Below, piece after piece: positions 1 to 8,085 of a stretch of 64,000 bases of DNA. The translations under genes and the position numbers were made by a program. The stretch covers positions 1 through 64,000 of the forward strand of contig NZ_BOOA01000012.1 in NCBI RefSeq assembly GCF_016862995.1, read 5' to 3'. The DNA is from Acrocarpospora phusangensis (lineage in GTDB: Bacteria; Actinomycetota; Actinomycetes; Streptosporangiales; Streptosporangiaceae). The notes under the pieces are model-generated. The model worked only from the letters and a program-made list of their open reading frames with translations, had not been told where the DNA came from and ran no database searches. The first letter of the stretch is position 1. Each line of letters starts with the position of its first letter.

Positions 1-1
1 G

Positions 2-1363
2 GGCGTCGGCATCGAGACCTGGGTGCCCGAACCGGTCGCCTGGGAGTGGGCCCAGCACCTGGCCGACGACTGGAACACGGTCATGACCGCGTCCTCGGCC
101 GAACGCAGGGCCCTCTCCCGCGCCCGCATTCCGATGCCGGAACCCCTCTACCGGGACACCCGCGAGGTGATCGAGACCTTCCTGCGCGCGATCACCGAGA
201 TCGAGCACGTACGCGTGATCGCCGCGACGCCGGAGAGCGCGCTGGAGGGCCTCAAGGACCAGGTCATGCAGCGCGCGCCCGGCAAGCGCAAGAAGGACGT
301 CAAGACCGGCGCCAGCGACAGCACCTGGCTGCGCGACGTGCGACGGGCCGCCGGAGGTTCGCTGGACGACCTGCTGTTCCTCACCGAGGACAAGGACATC
401 AGCGCGGCCTGCACCGCCTGGGGGCTCGACGCGCCGCTCACCAGGACCCGGCAGCAGCTCCGGCCGACGCTGTTCAACGTCACCGTGGACGACGGCCACG
501 CGACCCGCGAGGTCGTACGCCACCTGCTGGCACGCCTGCCGATCTGGGTGGACGCCGGGTGGAGCGACAGCGAGCCCGTCTTCGACATCGGCGACACGCC
601 CAGCCTGAACCGGGCGATCGAGGCCGACGGCGAGGGCGACCTGCGGGTACTCGGCGCGAACGTGGTCCGGCTCACCCGGCTGGCCGGGCTCGACGACGTC
701 ACCGTCGTGTCCACCCAGACCGAGGCACCGCGCTGGCCCGGCGAACTCGGACCGCCCACCCACGACCAGGCCCTGGCCACCGTGTACTTCCTCGGCGACT
801 CGGAGGCCACGGTGAACCGCATGGATCCCGGCGCAGGGCCGGAGACGATGACGGTGGGGTACGAGGACGTGTTCGTCCGGGCGGAGCTGGCGTTCCACTT
901 CACCGACGGGGTGATCACCGGGGTCTCGGCCGAAGGGGACGCCCACGTGTCCCTGCCGTCAGTGACGTACGGGGAGGCCGACGACGCGATCGAAGACATC
1001 CGGGAGGCGCTCACCTGCGTGCCGGGACTGGTCGTCCCCGACGACTTCCTCGCAGATGAGCACCGGCTGGTCATCCCCGGGCATGCGGCGGAGCTGACGT
1101 TCACCTGGCTGCCGAGCGACTTCTGGGCCTTCCGCGTCGAAATCCGGGTCGACGACGAGTCTGATTACGCCGAGGTGAGCTGCGAGTACAACGTGGACGC
1201 CTGGGTGGGCGGGAAAGACGGGTTCCACATGGTCGACCCCTTCTATCCCGTCGTCGAGGAAGGGGACCTCGCGCCCGGCAACCCCATCTGGTCCCTGCCC
1301 GCGTGGGTCATCAAGCGCCTGGACTGGGACAGCGGTGACGGCCACGGGCGTGCTCCTGGGTGA
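2..1363 (+). CDS. PIN-like domain protein, 5' end outside the window
   Basis: The frame is open from the left edge (it reads GVGIETW before the first GTG at 23), so the true start probably lies upstream. The first ~150 visible residues resemble the back half of a PIN/DUF4935-like fold: a basic stretch, then GASDSTWLRDV, then LLFLTEDKDISAAC, which matches the late acidic residues of PIN nucleases. The strand with the first catalytic Asp would lie beyond the edge. The remaining ~300 residues are acidic, beta-rich and unrecognised. If active it would be a metal-dependent RNase, possibly a toxin, but no antitoxin is visible. The family call is tentative. Confidence 0.5.
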   Translation, partial: GVGIETWVPEPVAWEWAQHLADDWNTVMTASSAERRALSRARIPMPEPLYRDTREVIETFLRAITEIEHVRVIAATPESALEGLKDQVMQRAPGKRKKDVKTGASDSTWLRDVRRAAGGSLDDLLFLTEDKDISAACTAWGLDAPLTRTRQQLRPTLFNVTVDDGHATREVVRHLLARLPIWVDAGWSDSEPVFDIGDTPSLNRAIEADGEGDLRVLGANVVRLTRLAGLDDVTVVSTQTEAPRWPGELGPPTHDQALATVYFLGDSEATVNRMDPGAGPETMTVGYEDVFVRAELAFHFTDGVITGVSAEGDAHVSLPSVTYGEADDAIEDIREALTCVPGLVVPDDFLADEHRLVIPGHAAELTFTWLPSDFWAFRVEIRVDDESDYAEVSCEYNVDAWVGGKDGFHMVDPFYPVVEEGDLAPGNPIWSLPAWVIKRLDWDSGDGHGRAPG

Positions 1364-1375
1364 GAGGAGCACGCC
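1347..1375. terminator. Hairpin between two convergent genes
   Basis: A 10-bp perfect inverted repeat, GGCGTGCTCC / GGAGCACGCC, with a 9-nt loop. The left arm lies just inside the end of the PIN-like gene and the right arm falls before the stop of the convergent glucanase gene. There is no U tract, which is common for actinobacterial terminators. It could serve both directions. Confidence 0.6.
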
Positions 1376-1392
1376 GCGCGGCCGTCAGGCGG

Positions 1393-4300
1393 TCAGCCGC
1401 CGTTGATGACGAACTGTGTGCCCGGTTGGCGCACGATGTTGCCGGTGGCCGAGTTGGTGATGGTCACGTTGGTCAGGTTCGCGTTACCGCGGGCGCCGCT
1501 CATGGCCAGGATGCCGGCGCCGTTGTTGGACTTGTCGATCCTCACGTTCGTGATGGTGACGTTCGGCATGTTGCCGCCGCCGGTCTTGAACTGGATGCCG
1601 TCGTAGGTGGAGTCGAAGATGTCCGTGTCGCGGATCGTGACGCCGGGGATGTCCGGGCCCTGCGGGAACAGGGTGATCGCGCCGAACTCCTGGTCCTCGT
1701 TCCAGAAGACGCCACCGGCCCGGTAGAGCGCGTTGTTGGCGATCAGCGTCGTCCCGGAGAAGGGCAGCGGGTCGTGGTCGGTCGCCAGCATGATGCCGGG
1801 GTAGTTCATGGTGTCGTAGATGAGGTTGTTCTCGATCTTGTTGCCGTACCCGCCGTAGACCGCGATGCCGTTGGCGCGCCACGGGAGCTGGATCGTGTTG
1901 TTGATGAACTGGTTGTCGTGGGCGATGTCCACGGCCTGGTTCTTGACGTACTTGTTGGCCCAGACGGCCAGGGAGTCGTCGCCGGTGTAGCGGAACGAGG
2001 AGTTGAACACCTTCGAGTTGCGGGTGCCGTTGGTGAAGTTGATGCCGTCCGCGTACGTGTTGCGGATCCGCATGCCGCTGAACTCCAGGCCGTCGCCCGG
2101 TCCCCACAGGTCGGGGATGTTGTCGAAGTCGCGGCCGACCCAGACGCCCACGTTGGCGTGCTCGATCCAGACGTTGCTGATCTTGGTGTTGAGGCCGAAC
2201 CGGCCGTTCAGGCCGACGCCGCCCTCGGCGTTGCCGTCACCGCCGCGGATGCGGCCGGAACCGAAGATCGCGATGTCCGAGATCTGCACGTTGTTGTCGA
2301 TGTCGAAGCCGAAGTTGCCTTCGTGCGGGTGGTTGATGCTGCCCTGGGCGAGGTGCGGCTCGGTCAGCGTGTACAGCTGGGAGTGCCACATGCCGGCGCC
2401 GCGGATGGTGACGTTGCTGATGCCCACCTGGTTGAACTGGCCCCGGTTGAGCGGGTCGTCGGTGAGGATCTTCTTCTCCTGGCGCCACTGGCCCGCCGGG
2501 ATCCAGACGCAGCTGATGACGCCGTTCTGGTCGTCGGTGACCGCCCGCTGGATGGCGGTCGTGTCGTCGAGGCCGTCGTTGGGGACGGCGCCGTACTGGG
2601 TGATCGAGGTGCAGCCGGCCGGCTGGCTCGCCGCGGGCGCGACCTGCTCCAGGTCGATCAGGTCGATGATGTAGAAGGTCGCGTTGTCGGTCGCGTCGCG
2701 CTGCAGCCGGAACCTGGTCCCGGCGGGGTAGCTCTGCGAGAGCAGCGCGTGCGACTCGTCGAACATCCGCCGGGCGTCGGCCTGCGGGGTGTTCGTCAGG
2801 CCCTCGGGCTGGTCGGTGTTCCCGTAGAGCCAGCTGTGCCGGGACGAGAGGGTCAGTTTCTGGGCGAAGGTCCCGTTGATGTAGAGGCTGATCGTGGCCT
2901 CGGTGCCGCCGCCGCCCGGGGCGTCGGGGATCGAGTTGCGGACAACGATCGAGTTCGCCTGGTTGGTCGAGGTGAACTCCACGAACTGGCCGGTGTTGTT
3001 GAGCCGGACCGACTGGCGGCCGGAGGACTCGGTGGCGAAGTTGGTGTGGCCGAAGGTGCGCAGCGGGTCGGCGGTCAGCAGGGTGCCCTGGTAGCTGGCG
3101 GACTCGGCCTCGTACTCGACGTACGGGACGGCCGCGCCGCGTCCGACCACGATCGACTGCGAGAGCGTGTTGTTGCCCTCGTTGGTCTCGGTGAGCACGT
3201 TCGTGGCGTCGGCGGTGGCGGTGATGGTGGCGCCGCCGCTGGTGGCGGTCCAGCTGCCGGTGATCGCCACGTTGGCGGTGGCCCCGGCGGCGATGGACGC
3301 CGTGTTGGTGTTGAGCGTGGTCCCGCCCACCGACAGGCGGGTGACCGTGGTCACGCCCGAGGCGGTGGTGCCGCGGTTGTTCACGGCCACGGTGAAGGTG
3401 ACCTGCGCGCCGACGGCCGGGTTCGGCGGGTTGGAGGTGATGCCGGTGACCTGGAGGTCAGGGCCCGGAGCCTGGGCCACCACCAGCGGCGAGGAGGCGA
3501 CCAGGACGTTGTTGGCCTCGTTCTGCTCGAAGACGGTGTTGTCGGCGTCGGCCCGGGCGCTGACCTCGTAGCTGCCCATCGCGCGGGTGCCGATGGCGGC
3601 GGTCACCGTGGCGGTGGCGTTGACGGCCAGGGCGGGCAGGGTGGCGGTGCCGACCAGCGCGCCGCCGAGGTTGAAGTTGACGCTGTCCGCGGCGCTGGCG
3701 GCGGTGCCGGCGTTGCGGACGGTGGCCGACAGGGTGATCGCGCTGGTCTCGTTCGGGGACGTCGGGGTCCACGAGACGCCGGTGACGGTCAGGTCCGGGT
3801 TGGGGGCCGGGACGCCGAAGACCTGGAACTCGGCGACCTGGCCGCCGGGCGCGCCGGTGTTGCTGGTGAACCGCAGCTGCACGTCGGCGACGGTCGCGTT
3901 CAGGTTGATGGTGACCGAGTTGCCGCCGGAGGCCGGGTTGAAGGTGTAGTTGGCCGCCGACACCAGGTTGCTGTAGCCGGTCGCGCTCTGCTCCCGGCCC
4001 AGCACCTGGATGTTCTGGGTACGGGTACCCCACTCGGAACCCGGATTCAGCTTCACCACCACCGAGCTGACCACCGCGTTGGCGCCCAGCTTGACCGTCA
4101 GCGTGTTCGGGAAGGCGCCGGAGTTGGCCTCCCAGTAGGTGGCGGTGTTGTTGTCGTTGGCGTTGGCCGCCACGAAGCTGTGCACGTGCCCGGACTCCAC
4201 CATCTCCTTGCCGAGGGCCAGGTTGGAGCCGGGGTTGCCGGTGCCGGTCCGGGTCACGCTGTTGCTGTCGGCCGACTCGTTGCCGGCCGCGTCCTTGGCG

Positions 4301-5742
4301 CGTACGACATACGTCACCGTGGCACTGTCCGGCTGCGTGTCCGTGTACGTCAGGACATTTCCGGCGACGCTGGCGCGGAAGGAGTTGTTGGCGTAGACGT
4401 CGTACCCGGTCACGCCCACGTTGTCGGTGGAGGCCGTCCAGGTCAGCCGGATCTGGCCGCTCGCCGGCTGGGTGAAGGCCAGGTTGCCGGGCGCGCTCGG
4501 GTCCTGGTCGTCGACCGACTGGCCCTGGCGGGTCACGCTGTTGCTGTTGGCCGACGGGTTCCCGGCCGCGTCCTTGGCCCGGACGAAATAGGTGACCGTG
4601 GCGCTCAGCGGCTGGGTGTCGGTGTACGTGGTGACGTTGCCGACGCTGGCCCGGAACTGGTTGTTGGCGTAGATGTCGTACCCGGTCACGCCCACGTTGT
4701 CGGTCGAGGCGGTCCAGGTCAGGCGTACCTGGCCGGGCGTCTGCTCGGTGAACGCCAGGTTCGTGGGAGCGCTGGGCGGTACGGGGTCGACCGTGCCGCC
4801 GGGGCCGTACACCTCGAACTCGGAGATCTGGCCGGCGGCCCAGCCCGTGTTGCCGGTGATGTTGAGCCGGACGTACCGGGTGACGGCGGTAGTGAAGTTG
4901 ATCGTCACGGTGTTGCCGCCGGCCGGGTTGAACACGTAGCCCGCGGATCCGACGATGTCGGTGAACGAGGATCCGTTCGTGCTCCCCTGTACGGCGAGCG
5001 TCTGCGTCCTGGTCGCCCAGCCCGAGGCCGGCAGCTTCAGCACGACCCGGTTGACGCTGACCGAGGAGCCGAGGTCCACCTGGAGCCACTCGGGGAAGAC
5101 GTTGTTGACGCTCTCCCAGTAGGTGGCCTGGTTGCCGTCGTTGGCGTTGGACGCCACGTAGTTCTGCGCGACGCTGCTGCCGGTCATGGTCCGGCCGGCG
5201 GCCAGGTTGCCGCCCCCGCCGCCGCCGTCCGCGCCGTAGATCTCGAACTCGGAGATCTGCCCGGCGGGCCAGCCGGTGTTGGCGGTGATGTTGACGCGCC
5301 AGTACCGGTGGCTGGCCGCCGCGAAGTTGATCGTGACCGTGTTCCCGGTCGCCGGGTTGAACGTGTAGTTCGCCGAGGCCACGACCGTGCTGTAGTTCGT
5401 GCCGTCCGCGCCGCCCTGGACCGACAGCGTCTGGGTACGGGTCTGCCACGCGCTCGGCGCGGGCACCTTCAGCACGATCTGGTCGACGCTCGTCGCCGTG
5501 CCCAGATCGATCCGCGCCCACTGCGGGAAGCTGTTGTTCGCGCTCTCCCAGTAGGTGGACTGGTCACCGTCGTTGACGGCCGACACCGCGTGCCCGGCCG
5601 TGGTGGTGCTCGCCTGGGTCGCCTTGCCCAGCGACAGGTTGGGTCCGCCCGCGGCGGAGGCCGGAACCACGGCCCCCACCACGAGCAGGCCGGCCGCGAC
5701 CACGGTCGCGACCAGCCGTAACGGCAGGTTCAGTCTTCTCAT
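1393..5742 (-). CDS. Secreted GH87-type alpha-1,3-glucanase (mutanase) with discoidin, FN3 and CARDB modules
   Basis: A 1,449-residue exported protein. The ATG at 5742 is chosen because GAGAGA lies ~11 nt upstream and a classic signal peptide follows (RR, hydrophobic core, ends ASA near residue 30). Modules in order, approximate: discoidin 33-170, discoidin 178-313, FN3 318-405, FN3 410-496, discoidin 502-646, CARDB 646-755, CARDB 760-868, a carbohydrate-binding-like beta domain 870-1035, then a right-handed beta-helix 1038-1449. In the helix, YADGINF (Asp1232) and TGDDSLA (Asp1255, Asp1256) reproduce the 23/24-residue spacing of the three catalytic Asp known for GH87 enzymes. This predicts cleavage of alpha-1,3-glucan, such as fungal wall or dental-type mutan. 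Another GH87 specificity such as nigeran is possible. The gene is monocistronic. Confidence 0.85.
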   Translation of the reverse strand: MRRLNLPLRLVATVVAAGLLVVGAVVPASAAGGPNLSLGKATQASTTTAGHAVSAVNDGDQSTYWESANNSFPQWARIDLGTATSVDQIVLKVPAPSAWQTRTQTLSVQGGADGTNYSTVVASANYTFNPATGNTVTINFAAASHRYWRVNITANTGWPAGQISEFEIYGADGGGGGGNLAAGRTMTGSSVAQNYVASNANDGNQATYWESVNNVFPEWLQVDLGSSVSVNRVVLKLPASGWATRTQTLAVQGSTNGSSFTDIVGSAGYVFNPAGGNTVTINFTTAVTRYVRLNITGNTGWAAGQISEFEVYGPGGTVDPVPPSAPTNLAFTEQTPGQVRLTWTASTDNVGVTGYDIYANNQFRASVGNVTTYTDTQPLSATVTYFVRAKDAAGNPSANSNSVTRQGQSVDDQDPSAPGNLAFTQPASGQIRLTWTASTDNVGVTGYDVYANNSFRASVAGNVLTYTDTQPDSATVTYVVRAKDAAGNESADSNSVTRTGTGNPGSNLALGKEMVESGHVHSFVAANANDNNTATYWEANSGAFPNTLTVKLGANAVVSSVVVKLNPGSEWGTRTQNIQVLGREQSATGYSNLVSAANYTFNPASGGNSVTINLNATVADVQLRFTSNTGAPGGQVAEFQVFGVPAPNPDLTVTGVSWTPTSPNETSAITLSATVRNAGTAASAADSVNFNLGGALVGTATLPALAVNATATVTAAIGTRAMGSYEVSARADADNTVFEQNEANNVLVASSPLVVAQAPGPDLQVTGITSNPPNPAVGAQVTFTVAVNNRGTTASGVTTVTRLSVGGTTLNTNTASIAAGATANVAITGSWTATSGGATITATADATNVLTETNEGNNTLSQSIVVGRGAAVPYVEYEAESASYQGTLLTADPLRTFGHTNFATESSGRQSVRLNNTGQFVEFTSTNQANSIVVRNSIPDAPGGGGTEATISLYINGTFAQKLTLSSRHSWLYGNTDQPEGLTNTPQADARRMFDESHALLSQSYPAGTRFRLQRDATDNATFYIIDLIDLEQVAPAASQPAGCTSITQYGAVPNDGLDDTTAIQRAVTDDQNGVISCVWIPAGQWRQEKKILTDDPLNRGQFNQVGISNVTIRGAGMWHSQLYTLTEPHLAQGSINHPHEGNFGFDIDNNVQISDIAIFGSGRIRGGDGNAEGGVGLNGRFGLNTKISNVWIEHANVGVWVGRDFDNIPDLWGPGDGLEFSGMRIRNTYADGINFTNGTRNSKVFNSSFRYTGDDSLAVWANKYVKNQAVDIAHDNQFINNTIQLPWRANGIAVYGGYGNKIENNLIYDTMNYPGIMLATDHDPLPFSGTTLIANNALYRAGGVFWNEDQEFGAITLFPQGPDIPGVTIRDTDIFDSTYDGIQFKTGGGNMPNVTITNVRIDKSNNGAGILAMSGARGNANLTNVTITNSATGNIVRQPGTQFVINGG

Positions 5743-5884
5743 TCGCGTTCGTCTTCTCTCGTCAGGCATGACTGGGTCGCGGCACGAAGGCATGCGCCTT
5801 CACCGCACACGGATGCGGGACAAGTGCACGGACGCAGTGCAATCCCTGAGTTGCGAGGAACAGCGAGAAATTGGATGGCTTTTT

Positions 5885-5897
5885 GCAAGCTTCTTGC
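5885..5897. promoter_or_regulatory. Candidate operator upstream of the glucanase gene
   Basis: GCAAG-CTT-CTTGC, a 5-bp-arm dyad about 145 nt upstream of the glucanase start, in the otherwise gene-free 5743-6007 stretch. CTTGC-type half sites resemble LacI-family carbohydrate operators and the CTTGCG repeats before malE in this window. Function is inferred only from position and similarity. Confidence 0.3.
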
Positions 5898-6007
5898 GTA
5901 TCGCTGATCGGATGTTACATACGCGCAACAGTCCCGTCAACGGTCGGGAACAGCCGTGCTCAGACGGCTCGAAGAGGGCTCACGCGGGGGGTCTCACGCG
6001 GGGGAGG

Positions 6008-6475
6008 TCAGCACAGCACGTCGGGAGACGCCGCGGCGGTCTCGGCGGCGGAAATGTTTACGTAATAGGCCCGGGCGTTTTCCACGTTGACGCTGTAATA
6101 AGCCATGGTGTTCGCCACGGGACGGCTGAAGCACACCGAACTCGGCAACGCTTCGACCTCCACGGGAGTCCAGCCCAGCGATTGCGCGCGCTCCGTGTAG
6201 AACGCCACGACGTCGGAAATCTCATCCGTGGTTTCAAAAGATCGGCCGACCGTCAGGTAGTGGTCGTCCGTCTCGCAGCCCGTGTACAGGTCACCGTCGG
6301 GCGTGGACGCCGCGGGATGGCTGTCGAGTATATCGTCCGAGGTCAATTGGGAAAGCACCGCGTCGCTTCCCGGGAAACACTCCCTGTCCAGCGACTGGTA
6401 GATCGAGGCCGCCCCGAAAATCAGCAATCCAGCCATGCAGGCGAAGAAGATGGTTACACGGTGCCACATTCGCAT
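6008..6475 (-). CDS. Small membrane-anchored protein of unknown function
   Basis: 155 residues. An N-terminal hydrophobic segment (residues ~6-24, VTIFFACMAGLLIFGAA) should act as an uncleaved anchor or a signal sequence; there is no lipobox at its end. The outer part (~130 residues) holds four Cys (in RECFP, TGCET, SVCFS and the C-terminal LC) that could form disulfides, and a predicted mixed alpha/beta fold. GAAGGGA ~11 nt upstream supports the ATG at 6475; an ATG two codons later is an alternative. Just beyond its 3' end two direct copies of CTCACGCGGGGG sit 14 bp apart (5979-6004). I do not recognise the family. Confidence 0.65.
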   Translation of the reverse strand: MRMWHRVTIFFACMAGLLIFGAASIYQSLDRECFPGSDAVLSQLTSDDILDSHPAASTPDGDLYTGCETDDHYLTVGRSFETTDEISDVVAFYTERAQSLGWTPVEVEALPSSVCFSRPVANTMAYYSVNVENARAYYVNISAAETAAASPDVLC

Positions 6476-6604
6476 GGATGAAACGGTCCCTTCGGCGATC
6501 TTCGCGCTGTGGAAGCATTCCAGGGTTACGTTTCTGACTGGCGCTGTCCAGTGCCGGGACGGCCCATTGTCGTCAGCGGTCCTGAATGGTCGTCAGGTGG
6601 GGGT

Positions 6605-8020
6605 TCAGTGCAGACGGCGGATCTCGCCGTACGCGCGATAGAAGCCGCCGCTGCCGGCCGTGCGGATGCCTTCGACCAGGTAGCGGGCACCGGCCTCGCG
6701 GATGCCCTTCGGGAACTGCACGTGCCAGCCCTGGTCGTAGCCGGGGGAGATCACCCGGACCCGCAGGCGGTCGCCGTCCGGGAAGCACTCCACGGTGATG
6801 CCCTCGTCGGAGAGGTCGGCGGTCTCCACGACGAGGGTCGGCTCGACGGCGGGCAGTCCGGCGGCGGCCTTCACGTCCACCGGCTCGGGCACGGTGCCGG
6901 ACTGGGCGGCCAGGATCGCCTGCTCAGAGGCGTCGATGCAGGCCAGCGTGCCCTGGCCGGTGACGATGTAGAGGCGCTCGTCGAGGTACTGCATGGACAG
7001 GGCGGAGCCGCAGCCGGTGGCGAGTTTCCACAGGCGGGTGCCGTTCTCGTCGAAGCAGTAGACGGAGGAGGAGCTGTCGCCGGCGAAGACGTACCGGCCG
7101 CCGGGGGCAGTGGCGCAGGAGTAGATGGTGTCGTCGCAGTGGTAGGTGGCCTCCTCGGCGCCGTCGGCCTTGGCCAGGCGCACCACGCGGTCGGCGCTCG
7201 TCCCGGCGTAGACCGAACGCTCCTCCTGCCAGCCGAACAGGACCGCGCCGGGGATGTTCCGCTGCCAGACCGGCCTGCCGTCGGCGGCGTCGTAGCGGGC
7301 CACGCCGCCGGAGTGGCCGTGGTAGACGGCGTCGCCGTCGCAGCGCACCATCCAGCCCGAGGATCCGTTGCTCTTGCGCTCCCACTGGAACTCGTCCTCG
7401 TGGTCGATGGCGGTGATCCGCCCGGCCACGTCGGAGACGCCGAGCACGCCGTCGTAGATGTCCAGCCAGTAGATGTCCACGTCCTCGGCGATCTCGTACG
7501 CCACCCGCGGCACCTTGCCGGAAAGGTCGTAGACGCGGCCGTCGTCGGCCCCCGCGTAGATCCAGAAGTCGTCGCCGACGATGCACTTGACGCCGTCGGG
7601 CAGCTTGAAGTGGCCGACCACCGAGCCGTCGTGCGTCACCTTGTAGACGTCGCCGCGCTGGTTGCCGACCCAGCACCGGTCCTGGTCCACGAAGATGCCG
7701 AACGCGGCCGACCCGCTGGCGAAGCGCCACAGCACCGGCGCCCGCCGTGCGGTGGACGCCCGGCTCACGATCGGCCGCCGGGTCACCGCCCGCCGCTGCC
7801 GCACCCCCCGCACCGCCGGCGCGTACCCCTTGCGTAACTTCTCGTCGATCTTCTTCTTGGCCGCCGCCTGGGCCTTCTCGGCGTTCGCGAAGGACGAGAC
7901 CTTGGTCTGCCCCGGGACCCCGATCCGGCCATAAGTGATCGACACATCCGTGCCGGAGACGATGACCTCGTAGTACTTGTGCGCGCTACCGCTGTCTTCC
8001 GACAATTCCAGATATGTCAT
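6605..8020 (-). CDS. WGR-domain protein with a beta-propeller
   Basis: 471 residues from the ATG at 8020, preceded by GGGAGG at 7-nt spacing; a longer frame to 8044 lacks such a site. Residues 1-75 are a WGR domain (KYYEV, ITYGRIG, FANAEKAQAAAKKKIDEKLRKGY), known from PARPs and bacterial MolR-type proteins as a nucleic-acid or PARP-regulatory module. A basic linker follows (~75-100), then ~280 residues of repeated strand pairs with GxVY and GxxxRLWK motifs typical of a PQQ/WD-like propeller. The last ~80 residues form an extra beta domain. It lies just downstream of, and on the same strand as, the SNF2 helicase gene (66 nt gap), so an operon is likely and a DNA-related role is plausible. The exact function is unknown. 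Confidence 0.8.
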   Translation of the reverse strand: MTYLELSEDSGSAHKYYEVIVSGTDVSITYGRIGVPGQTKVSSFANAEKAQAAAKKKIDEKLRKGYAPAVRGVRQRRAVTRRPIVSRASTARRAPVLWRFASGSAAFGIFVDQDRCWVGNQRGDVYKVTHDGSVVGHFKLPDGVKCIVGDDFWIYAGADDGRVYDLSGKVPRVAYEIAEDVDIYWLDIYDGVLGVSDVAGRITAIDHEDEFQWERKSNGSSGWMVRCDGDAVYHGHSGGVARYDAADGRPVWQRNIPGAVLFGWQEERSVYAGTSADRVVRLAKADGAEEATYHCDDTIYSCATAPGGRYVFAGDSSSSVYCFDENGTRLWKLATGCGSALSMQYLDERLYIVTGQGTLACIDASEQAILAAQSGTVPEPVDVKAAAGLPAVEPTLVVETADLSDEGITVECFPDGDRLRVRVISPGYDQGWHVQFPKGIREAGARYLVEGIRTAGSGGFYRAYGEIRRLH

Positions 8021-8085
8021 GACGCCTCCCGCTCTCCTGATCAATGGGCGAGAGCGTACGGGACCCTGGCGACATTTTCCGCGGA

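Noticed and set aside
1360..5721. A 1,453-codon plus-strand frame opposite the glucanase gene
   Set aside because: Composition is dominated by V, G, D and R repeats. The minus strand has a signal peptide and recognisable modules, so this is a shadow.
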